From Blastomyces gilchristii SLH14081 (lineage: Eukaryota > Ascomycota > Eurotiomycetes > Onygenales > Ajellomycetaceae): a DNA stretch of 34,670 bases. The position numbers and the translations under genes were made by a program. Below are positions 22,109-30,642 of this stretch, in pieces. The notes under the pieces are model-generated. The model searched no databases, was not told the DNA's origin, and saw only the letters and a program-made list of their open reading frames with translations. Every line of letters starts with the position of its first letter. Within the stretch, counting starts at the first letter, position 1. The stretch spans positions 1 to 34,670 of the forward strand of contig NW_003101582.1 of assembly GCF_000003855.2 (NCBI RefSeq), in the 5' to 3' direction.

Positions 22109-22502
22109 TTAAAAATTTGTTAATAAATTCACCATATTTTCTATATTTGAATTCATCATTACATCATTTATAGGTTCCATGATGCTATCAACACCCATAT
22201 TTAAACCTAAATTATTTTTGGTATTAAAGATATTTCAGATAAAGTATCATTTAATCCTAAATTATTAGTCGTATTTTGGGGTTTTCCAGAATAAGTAATA
22301 CGCATTTTGAGTTTATTAAATACCTCTCATGTAGTAACATTACTGCTTTTTTCTGATGAATCTAATATAATAAAGGGTTTATTAGATATCTCTGATGGAG
22401 TAATATTACTGCTTTTTTCTGATGAATCTATCATAAGAGTTGGTTTATTAGATACTTCTGATGGAGTAATATTACTAATCTTTGATGATCCCTTATATTC
22501 CT
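22109..22502 (-). pseudogene. Detached C-terminal part of the orf290 gene
   Basis: Directly after the orf290 stop, a coding-like stretch continues in another frame. It first encodes three 22-residue repeats (SSEKSSNITPSEISNKP type, 22297-22491), then after another one-base shift near 22210 the segment NNLGLNMGVDSIMEPINDV and MVNLL, ending at TAA 22109-22111. That last segment lines up with the very end of orf246 (GFVDIISNTLNDVV and VNLL), so the ancestral protein extended to here. Two frameshifts separate it from orf290. Confidence 0.65.
22297..22491 (-). repeat. Tandem repeat of 66 bp, three units
   Basis: Three units of about 66 bp (22 codons), the first slightly shorter, with blocks such as GATTCATCAGAAAAAAGCAG on the coding strand. 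The period is a multiple of three and the frame is open across all units, as expected for a protein repeat. Confidence 0.88.
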
Positions 22503-23375
22503 TTAATGGTTTAGTTCATCATTAATTATAGATTTCCATTTGTATACTACATTAGTTGTACCCCCCTCTGTAAGACCTCCATCGCTTGAATTACCTGAAT
22601 TACCTGTATTACCTATATTATCTGAATTACCTGAATTACCTATATTACCCGAATTACCTGAATTACCCCCATCGCCTAAATCGCCTGAATTATCTGATTC
22701 TCATTCAGATTCAGAATCTGAATCAGAATCTGAATCACGATAAGTATCAGAAGTCTGAACCTCCCCAAAATAACTTATTTCACACCTATCTATAAGCGCT
22801 CTAACTTCGGATTCGAGCCTGTCTAATAGATTCATGGTTATCTCAAATTTTTGACGTGAGTAACCTGTTTGTTCAAAATTATTTAATATTAAGTTTTTTT
22901 TATCCTTTAAGAACTCCTGTTCACGAATAAATAATAAAAGACATGTATATTGCAATTCAATAGTTAAGTTTTCTAATGTAACATTTTGTCTTGCGATCAG
23001 TTCCCAAAAATCACATAAAAGATCAGTTATAGATTCTAACCTATTATTATTTCTAAGATAAAATACTCTTAATATAGCGGGATTAAAAGATTCCAAACAG
23101 TCATTCATTATAGTGTCATATCGATTAAATAAAATATTTTTAGCCGAATTAAAATATAAATACACAACATTTACATTTTCTTGTACATTTTCTTGTACAG
23201 GTCTCCTAGAAACTCTAGCTAAAAGTGAAACATCTGTAGTTAGTCGATTAGACCTTTTTTTAGCTAATGTCCCTGAAAAAGTACGAACTTGAGTAACACT
23301 ATTTTCAACACCTTTAAAAACACATTTTTTAATTGTATAATAATTTGGTCCTATTTTTATTCTAAATGATATCAT
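22503..23375 (-). CDS. orf290, unknown protein, paralog of orf246
   Basis: 290 codons from ATG 23375 to TAA 22503-22505 when TGA is Trp (one near 22699). No known domain recognised. Order of parts: basic lead with VRTFSGTLAKK (about residues 30-40), a helical region with NRYDTIMND, FNPAILRVFYLR and KDKKNLILNN, then an acidic Ser-Asp-Glu run and a Gly-Asn-Ser repeat built from 9-bp units (about 22590-22690). The helical region lines up with orf246. A run of A directly precedes the ATG. Probably once longer, now shortened by a frameshift. It may derive from a mitochondrial plasmid or other element; no direct sign of one is seen. Confidence 0.6.
22580..22735. repeat. Low-complexity coding repeats in orf290
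   Basis: Plus-strand units like TTACCTGAA (9 bp) repeat from about 22590 to 22670, and a TCAGAT/TCTGAA hexamer series covers about 22700-22735. Both keep the frame and encode GNS and SDSESE runs. The plus-strand frames here are their mirror images. Confidence 0.85.
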
Positions 23376-23483
23376 TTTTTTTTTTTTTTACATTCAAAAA
23401 GGATATTTATATTAGTATTGATAAATTTCTATATACTTTCTATAGATAATAATAAATTGAAATATCCTTTTTGTATTAATAAT

Positions 23484-23550
23484 ATTATTAAGGTGATTCG
23501 AACACCTTACAAACCTTTGTATATATATATATACAACTTAATAATATTCA
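23484..23550 (-). pseudogene. Degenerate tRNA-like sequence
   Basis: The T-arm (AGGTG, loop TTCGAAT, CACCT) and a 3' acceptor TAATAAT paired with a 5' ATTATTA are present, but the D-arm and anticodon arm are replaced by an AT-repeat hairpin (TTGTATATA...TATACAA). No anticodon can be assigned. It lies in the tRNA cluster between trnS(GCU) and trnW, so it is most likely a tRNA remnant. Confidence 0.6.
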
Positions 23551-23591
23551 ATATTAAATTTAGTTTTTTTATAAAAATTTTAGGAGGAAAG

Positions 23592-23672
23592 CGGAAAAGA
23601 GATGACTCGAACATCTAAATGTATAAACATAATATTTAGCAAATATCTTGCTTTACCATTAGCGACTTTTCC
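23592..23672 (-). tRNA. trnS: tRNA-Ser(GCU)
   Basis: Class II; acceptor GGAAAAG/CTTTTCC perfect, anticodon loop TTGCTAA on GATAT/ATATT, variable arm ATGTTTATACAT. Confidence 0.92.
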
Positions 23673-23677
23673 CCCTA

Positions 23678-23750
23678 CGAGCTAGGCAGGATTCGAACCT
23701 GCATCTATTATCTCGACAAGATAATTCTTTACCTGTTAAGTTACTAACCC
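23678..23750 (-). tRNA. trnD: tRNA-Asp(GUC)
   Basis: Acceptor GGGTTAG/CTAGCTC with G-T pairs, anticodon loop TTGTCGA on TTATC/GATAA, discriminator G. Confidence 0.92.
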
Positions 23751-23752
23751 TC

Positions 23753-23823
23753 TACGGCTAACCGAATTCGAATCGATATTTATTGTTTGGAAGACAACGA
23801 GTTTACCATTAACTTATGGCCGT
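23753..23823 (-). tRNA. trnG: tRNA-Gly(UCC)
   Basis: Acceptor ACGGCCA/TAGCCGT, anticodon loop CTTCCAA on GTTGT/ACAAT, discriminator A. Confidence 0.92.
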
Positions 23824-23927
23824 TTAAATATATGCAATATATTTCAAATATAAAATCAGGATTAAAAAGGTTTATTCTATAAAAAAATATTAATATTAAT
23901 ATTTAATTTTTTATTTATTTTTATCCT

Positions 23928-23999
23928 TAAGACTTATGGGGATCGAACCCACAAAGTAATGATTAAAAGTCACATGTTTTACCATTAAACTAAAGTCTC
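23928..23999 (-). tRNA. trnK: tRNA-Lys(UUU)
   Basis: Acceptor GAGACTT/AAGTCTT, anticodon loop CTTTTAA, T-arm GTGGG/CCCAT. Confidence 0.92.
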
Positions 24000-24035
24000 C
24001 TAATTATATTTTATATAAATATTGAATATATTTAT

Positions 24036-24106
24036 GATTCCTTAGCGACTTGAACGCTAAACCTACTCTTATCAAAAGTATACTTTACCTCATTAAGTTA
24101 AGGAAC
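24036..24106 (-). tRNA. trnI: tRNA-Ile(GAU)
   Basis: Acceptor GTTCCTT/AAGGAAT, anticodon loop TTGATAA on TACTT/GAGTA. The discriminator appears to be C, which is unusual. Confidence 0.88.
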
Positions 24107-24658
24107 TTTTAAGGACCTTAGGGTCCTTAAAAGATTTATATAGTTTAGCTCATTTAGATTCTAATATAATACTATATAGAATAGTTAATCTTTAAACCGG
24201 TTTATAAGATATATAAACCTTACCGTAAACCTAGAAAACATTCAGTACCTTCTAGGTTAAACCTAGACCCCATGCCCATTATTGATACTACCCTCCTAGG
24301 CAAAGCCTAGTACTCTTGTTAATAATCTTTTTAAAATATTATTAACAATTTTCCGTCTCACTAAAAAATAAAAGAAATTAAATTAAACATAAATTTATAA
24401 ATCATTTAATTTTTATAATTTATATAGTAAATATAACCCATAACCACCTATAATAAAAGAAATTAAATTAAACATAAATATATGAATTATTTAATTTTTA
24501 TAGTTTTTACAAAGTAGATATAACCCATAACTTTATAATTCTATAGATAAATATACTGAAACTAAATCATTACTTGATATTAATAATAAACTACCCATTA
24601 TTATAAATAAGATAATCAAAGTATATTTATTTTCAAATTTTTTCCCTTTAAATTAATT
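24107..24658. other. Gene-free spacer with hairpins and a direct repeat
   Basis: Between trnI and orf246. It begins with a near-perfect palindrome (TTTTAAGGACC/GGTCCTTAAAA, 24107-24132), has smaller palindromes around CTAG motifs (24225-24311) that are GC-richer than the surroundings, and an 80-bp direct repeat (24368-24534). No reading frame of note. Confidence 0.8.
24368..24534. repeat. Direct repeat, two copies of about 80 bp
   Basis: Copies at about 24368-24445 and 24452-24534 share AAAAGAAATTAAATTAAACA, a TTTAATTTTTATA block and ATATAACCCATAAC, with small differences between. Confidence 0.85.
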
Positions 24659-25399
24659 TTAAAAACCTAATGATAATAAATTAACTGTAATATCTAAATA
24701 TGAACTTAGTACTACATCATTTAATGTATTTGAAATAATATCTACAAAACCATAAGATAAATTTTCAGGAATATTTTCAAATGTAACAATGTTTAAAGAA
24801 TTATTAAAAGATTCACTATTTGAAGTTATATCAGGACCTTCTGATGTTCCTCCCATATCAACATTCCCGTCATCTCCTCCATTGTTATCTGAGTCTTCCT
24901 TATTAACCTCAGACTCATTTTCTGGGGCTATTTCCTCTCCACCATAAAGAAGTCTATCCAATACATCCAAGTTATTTTTAAGTATACGATCTTGTTTTTC
25001 CAAATATCTTCTTAATCCATCTAACTCTTGTTCAGATATGTTTAATTGTAAAATATTATCTAATATTAGGTTTTTTTTATAACGTAATACTTTAGTTTCA
25101 CGTAGAAGAATTGTAAAACATTGAGCATCTATCTCATAACTTAAGTCTTCTGAAGAATTACTTTGTTGTATTTGAAGTTGTAGAAGAATATTATTTTGAT
25201 CATTTACTTCTTCTAGCCTTGGACCTTGAATTCGATAAAATCTTTGACGTGTAGCAGGATGTAAATTATCTATATAAATGTTCATTGTCCTATCATATTG
25301 GCTATGAAAAGTTCTTCTTTCAATACTATTAAAATAATTAATAATACTAAGTCTAGGGTCATTATTAGGTATACGTGAAAGAGAAATATCTCTATCCAT
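24659..25399 (-). CDS. orf246, unknown protein, paralog of orf290
   Basis: 246 codons, ATG 25399 to TAA 24659-24661, no TGA codon. No known domain recognised. It has a helical charged region (FHSQYDRTMNIYIDNLHPAT, then RQRFYRI and LRYKKNLILDN), an acidic Asn/Gly/Asp tail, and a final segment GFVDIISNTLNDVV with VNLL. The helical region and the final segment line up with orf290 and its detached 3' part. The frame is open without ATG for another 67 codons upstream to about 25600 and there encodes LRYFSQTSSIK, matching the VRTFSGTLAKK of orf290, so translation may start further upstream at a non-ATG codon. Function unknown; possible element-derived gene. Confidence 0.62.
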   Translation of the reverse strand: MDRDISLSRIPNNDPRLSIINYFNSIERRTFHSQYDRTMNIYIDNLHPATRQRFYRIQGPRLEEVNDQNNILLQLQIQQSNSSEDLSYEIDAQCFTILLRETKVLRYKKNLILDNILQLNISEQELDGLRRYLEKQDRILKNNLDVLDRLLYGGEEIAPENESEVNKEDSDNNGGDDGNVDMGGTSEGPDITSNSESFNNSLNIVTFENIPENLSYGFVDIISNTLNDVVLSSYLDITVNLLSLGF

Positions 25400-26345
25400 C
25401 TTTATAGAAGATGTTTGAGAAAAATAACGTAAATATAGTTTATTTTTATAACTATATGGTTTTAGTACCTTATTATAAGGTAAATAAATATCTCGCCTCG
25501 ATTCGAGGGAATTAGATAATAATGTTGAATTATTTATTATAGAAAAAATATAAAAAATTAAAATTAAGGGATATAAGTTTATCGCTTAGAGGGAATTATA
25601 ATAATAATGTTGAATTATTTATTATAGAAAAAATATAAAAAATTAAAATTAAGGTATATAAATATCTCGATTAGAAGGAATTAGATAATAATGTTGAATT
25701 ATTTAATATAGATAAAATATAAAAATATAAAAAAATCAGATACTAACCTGTATTCCTACCTATTCAACCCACCCGCCCGTCCAGTATATAATCCTTAAAT
25801 AAATATACATGTGAATTGGAGAATATAGTACTGATATTTTTAGTAAAAATTTGAAATTTAAATTTTTTACCTTTAAATTAAACTAATATAAGTATTTAAA
25901 GGTTTAATATATATATATATATATATATTAATATTATGTATATATCTTTATAGTTAGATTATTATTGTTAATATTAGAAATATATACAAAATTTATCCTA
26001 TTTTCTTTATAATATTAAATGTTAAGTTGAGAAAAAATTTTTTTTTAATAATTAAAATAATATATAAAATTAAAGATAAATATATAGATTAGAAAATATT
26101 TTTAAGATTTAATACTTCATCTATAAATTAATTAGGTAAACTTTCAGTTAAATAATTATATGTAATATCTTTTGTTTGATTTTTTTTTTCTATATTTGAT
26201 AGATAATAAAAAATATACAAGATTAAATATTAAAAATATTGTTTAAGTAACTTGACATTAGTCAACCTTATCCTACCTCTTAGATATACATAGTATAATC
26301 TAATACTCCACACTTAAACAAAATAATAGAAAAGATAAAAAAATT
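25400..26345. other. Long AT-rich spacer between cox3 and orf246
   Basis: Holds the tandem repeat 25489-25735, a short GC-rich, G-tract-containing patch (25740-25785), a TA run of about 20 bp near 25910-25930, and otherwise AT-rich sequence with no convincing gene on either strand. Confidence 0.8.
25489..25735. repeat. Tandem repeat of about 85 bp, three units
   Basis: Units start near 25489, 25570 and 25657, sharing AATAATGTTGAATTATTTA and ATAAAAAATTAAAATTAAGG on the plus strand. The third is the most diverged. The first unit overlaps the open upstream extension of orf246. Confidence 0.88.
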
Positions 26346-27161
26346 TTAAAAACCTCCACCTCAATAATACATACTACCATATAGAAATAATCAAACTAGA
26401 TCTACAAAATGTCAATAAAATATACCAGATTCTAGACCTACGTGATGGTGATCAGTAAAATGATAAGCAAGTAAACGTCATAAACCAATTACAATAAAAA
26501 TAGTTCCAATAATAACATGAAATCCATGAAAACCAGTACCAAAAAAAAAACAAGAACCGAAAATACCATCTGAAATAGTAAAAGATGAAACATCATATTC
26601 TATACCTTGAAAAATTGTAAATAAAACAGCAAATAAAACAGTAAAGATAGAACCATATAAAGCACCTTTTCTATTACCTTGTATTACAGAATGATGAGCA
26701 TATGTAACAGTTACACCAGATGATAATAACAAAATTGTATTTAATAAAGGTAATTCAAAAGGATTAATACTTTGTATACCTAAAGGAGGTCATAAAGCAC
26801 CAATTTCAATATTAGGTGATAAAGAACTATGAAAAAAAGCTCAAAAAATACCTAAAAAAAATAAAGCTTCAGATACTATAAATAAACCTACTCCTATATT
26901 TATACCTCTTTGAACTGCATAAGTATGATCACCTAAATAAGTACTTTCTGATATAACATCTCTAAATCAAAAAAACATACTTGCTATTAAATTAAACAAT
27001 GCTATAAAAAATAAATAACTTACTCCACTAAAACCATGTAAATTTAATACACCTACTGTTGTAAGAACAAAAAGTGAGATAGCTGTAAAAATAGGTCAAG
27101 GTGAAGGAGAAACCATATGATAAGGATGATGTTGGAAATTCTTATTTTTTAAATATTTCAT
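26346..27161 (-). CDS. cox3: Cytochrome c oxidase subunit 3
   Basis: Complex IV core membrane subunit, 271 codons from ATG 27161 to TAA 26346-26348, usual length for fungi. Recognisable parts: start with [56 protein letters not shown] (family signature) and end [19 protein letters not shown] codes for Trp at several conserved Trp positions, so standard-code frames show only a piece (26478-26732). Intronless. Upstream neighbour nad6 on the same strand, about 100 bases away. Confidence 0.98.
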
Positions 27162-27259
27162 ATATTTAATATAAATAATAAAGTGTGTAGTATTATAAAT
27201 TGTTTTATTAATAATTTAAATTCATCATTAATTTTATTTACAGGTTGTAATTATATATT

Positions 27260-27868
27260 TTATTTATTTTTATTTAAAGTAATAACTATTGTACCTACCA
27301 TAGCTAATAATAATATTATAGAAAGAATTAATAGTCAAATAGAATAATTAGTGTATAATATATTACCAATACTACTTATTTGAGTATTATTAACTAAAGA
27401 AGTATCTCAATTTAAACTAATAACATACAATATATCTTCTTTATAATTAAAAAAATATTCTTGTTTCAAATTTTCAAATTTATTATACCCTAATTCACTA
27501 ATATTATTGGGAATATTTTGTCCTAATATATAAATAAATAATATTACACTCAACATAGCTAAAGGTAAATAATTATAAGTATCACTTAAAAGTTCAGAAA
27601 TTCGTATATTTATTAACATTAAAATAAAAAGAAATAAAATAGATACAGCACCAACATAAACTAATAAATAAGATAAACCAATAAATTCTAAACCAATAAA
27701 AAATAAATAACATGAAATACTAAGAAATAAACCTATCAAAAAAAATATAGAAACCACAGGATTTTTACTAATAATAGTATAAAGACTAAATAAGATACAA
27801 ATTATATATATAATATCTAAAAATTCATCCCTATATCCATTATTTATATAATCAGAAAAAAAAAACAT
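27260..27868 (-). CDS. nad6: NADH dehydrogenase subunit 6
   Basis: Complex I membrane-arm subunit, 202 codons from ATG 27868 to TAA 27260-27262; one TGA-Trp near 27405 splits it in the standard code. Typical segments: NPVVSIFFLIGLF, FIGLSYLLVYVGAVSILFLF (signature of the third helix) and final helix WLLILSIILLLAMVGTIVIT. Lies between trnY and cox3. Confidence 0.97.
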
Positions 27869-27976
27869 AAAAAAATTATATTAAAATCTTATTAAAAAAA
27901 AATTATTAAAATTTTTACAAGAATGCAAATCAAAACAAAAAACAAATGTATATAAATTAGCCACAATTTATACATT

Positions 27977-28062
27977 TAGGAAGAAAAGGAATTGAACCTT
28001 CGATAGCTAAAAAGCTATTGAGTTTACAGCTCAACCCGTAAACCAACACACGGACCCTTCCT
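27977..28062 (-). tRNA. trnY: tRNA-Tyr(GUA)
   Basis: Class II; acceptor AGGAAGG/TCTTCCT, anticodon loop CTGTAAA on TTGAG/CTCAA, long variable arm. Sits between rns and nad6. Confidence 0.93.
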
Positions 28063-28963
28063 TAATAAAAAAAAAAAAATTAACCCCAATTAGTTAGAGT
28101 CCTAATTTAATCGAAATTAATTTTTTTAGTTTTGTTTATTTTTTGTTAAAATTAATGCATCCCGTGCAATTTCCATTACACGAACCTTATTGCGACTTAA
28201 CACCAATTAAAGTCATACATACGAAAATTTAATGTAAAATATAAATATATTATAATATTTATTAAAATAAACACAAATCAAACTTATTGCACATACTTCT
28301 TTCAGCGCCTGACGAGTGGTTAGTACCTAACTGATTATAAATTCACCGTGACGTGGTGATTCACGATTACTAGTAATTCCTTATTCATGTTGTCGAGTTA
28401 CAGACAACAATCCATATTATATCCTATTTTAAGGATTAGCTCCATTTTACAATATAGCATCCTTTTGTTAAGGCATGTGTGGCACGTCTATAGCCCACAA
28501 TATTATGGTCATGATGACTTGTCTTGGTCCCTATTCTCTAACCATTTTTTTAGCGAGTTACTTTATATAGATAAATAAAGTAAGGGTTTGCGTTAATTAA
28601 AGGAATTAACCATGTCTCACGACATTAACTGCAGACAGCCGTGCAACCTTGTAATAATTTAATATTATACAAATTGTGGTAAGATTTTTCGCGGATTATC
28701 GAATTAAATAGTCGAGATAGGTAGGCTCTCTCGAGCTTTCCCCCTCTAAGAACCGTACGTGCGACTTTCATCGCATACGGCTCAAACAGATATCTTCGGT
28801 ATTATACCTAGCAGCCATCGCCGCAAACAAAAAGGAAGTGTTTGACATATAAGTCTTCCTTTCTTTGTTAGAATCTGCCTTATGTTAAGTCTGCATTTCC
28901 AATAATTGAATATAAAAATATATTTTTATTATTGAAAATAAAATATATTTTAATTAATTTCTT

Positions 28964-29809
28964 TTAGTATTCATAGAATTTTATAATTTTTTCTAAACCT
29001 TCTTTTTCTAAATGTAATTTATTATCAAGAACATTGACTGCTTCTTTAAAAACATTAAATTCTAATAATTTAGATCCTTATAATTTGTACTCTGAAAAAA
29101 AAGGTATAATTTTTAATTTTAAATAATTTAAAGACGTTACTGAAAAATCATAAGCTTTACCTTTACGTTCTTCTATTCTACCGCAATTAAGATATTTAGT
29201 AATATTATTAAGTAATTTTATATCTCATGAATGTTGCGTTAATTTGAAAACTAATTATACAGCTTTACCAAGCCTGGATTTTTTAGAATTATAAATACTT
29301 ATATAGAAACAAGATTCTCCTTCCGTAAATCCAGACAGTCAATTAGAATCTGGTATTAAGGATCCTTTAAAATTAGGTTTAGTTATTAATATTAAATTAG
29401 GAAAATCGTTTTTAATATTTTTAGATAAACCTAAATTTAAGTTAGTTTTTAATTTGAGGATTTCTTGTAAACCTTCTAAACTAAGATGTTGCTTATTTTT
29501 AATAATATTGATAATATTTGAAAATAATATTAAATCTAAATGTTTATGTGTTAATAATATATATTGTTTAAATTGGGATATTATTATATTAAGGTATGAA
29601 ACTATATAAGTTTTATCATTACTATTATAATATAAATTACCTACACCTAATAAATCTAAATCTTTATGATTTAAATTTAATTCAAAAGATGTTTGTATAT
29701 TATATCCTGTAGTACGTGTATTATCTTTAATAATATTAACCATAAAACAACCCTCAGCATCTCTTAAGCCAGTTATGTATCAATTTTTTAGTTTTATAAA
29801 TTTATTCAT
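28964..29809 (-). pseudogene. LAGLIDADG gene of the rns group II intron, two in-frame TAA codons
   Basis: Frame from ATG 29809 to TAA 28964-28966, 281 codons, in a single frame with no frameshift. First motif ITGLRDAEGCF (about 29740-29775), second WLSGFTEGESCF (about 29300-29340). TAA codons interrupt at 29255-29257 (after GKAV, before LVFKLTQHS) and 29078-29080 (after SEYKL, before GSKLLEF). In this family Gln is usual at both places, so each fits a single CAA to TAA change. Starts 8 bases after the orf274 stop, so the two were probably expressed together. Confidence 0.82.
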
Positions 29810-29817
29810 TTTTTATA

Positions 29818-30642
29818 TTAGTTTTTTTCTGAATATTCTTTTATTTTTTTCGCAAGATCTTTAGAAATCTCGGATAATTTAACCTTTTCAGAATCTTTAA
29901 TAGAATCTATTGTAGATTTTATTTCATCAAATTCTTCTTTATTAAATTGATCACTATTTTCTAAAGATTTTTCAGCTTTTTGCATAAGTGTCATTAAATC
30001 AGTAAATGTTTTTTTGTTATTTTCAAGATTTTTAGTTCTATCTTTAATTTCTTGATAAAGCACATCAGCAGGTTTATTATTAACTATTAATTTAACACTC
30101 TTACCAATTAAAGGGGTGAAAACTTTTTCTTGGCCTCCTGCTTCTAAAATACTATCAATTAAAAAAGAAGTACCAACCATACTTAAACCAGCAGAACCTG
30201 CTTGACAACCAAATTTTCAACAATAAAGTATTTTACCTGCTGCGGTTGCAAGTCTATCTATAGGAGAATTTCTAATCTCTAATTCATTGCTTCTTAAAAC
30301 ACGAATTCCATGAAAAATTTTTATTATACTTATAACAAAAATATAAATAAAATGTATTAAAGCTATAAACATAACAATATATTGAAAAGTCCTAGGTAAC
30401 AATAAATATCTTTTTGTTAAAAAAGTAATTATAGATATACCACCTATAACTCTAAATATTCTTGTTAAAGGATGCATAGTAAATTTTTCTATAGATTTAG
30501 GTAATACAGATGTAGACCAACCTTTTTTTAGACCTTTTTTAATACTGTTTAAAGTTTCTTTATTAAGACCGAAAAAAAAAAATAAAAGTAATATTATAAG
30601 TGAGATAAAAATTATTATAATATATAATATTGTATTTGACAT
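29818..30642 (-). CDS. orf274, membrane and coiled-coil protein of unknown function
   Basis: 274 codons from ATG 30642 to TAA 29818-29820, joined across a TGA-Trp at about 30216 that splits it in the standard code. No known domain recognised. It has an N-terminal hydrophobic helix (ILYIIIIFISLIILLLFFFF), a second hydrophobic segment near residues 65-75, a long one near 88-110 (FQYIVMFIALIHFIYIFVIS), a small-residue segment with FGCQAGSAGLSMVGTSF and DSILEAGG near 143-170, and a Lys/Glu-rich C-terminal third likely to form a coiled coil. It is neither a reverse transcriptase nor an endonuclease. Position inside the intron, 8 bases before a LAGLIDADG gene, suggests cargo or an accessory factor of the element; this is inference. 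Confidence 0.75.

Noticed and set aside
22307..22795. Plus-strand frames with repeated SDES or NYLNYLYYL runs
   Set aside because: Mirror images of minus-strand coding repeats in orf290 and its 3' remnant.
28964..29809. Reassignment of TAA to Gln
   Set aside because: TAA ends cox3, nad6, atp6, atp8, rps3 and several intron genes at the expected lengths, so TAA is a normal stop here.
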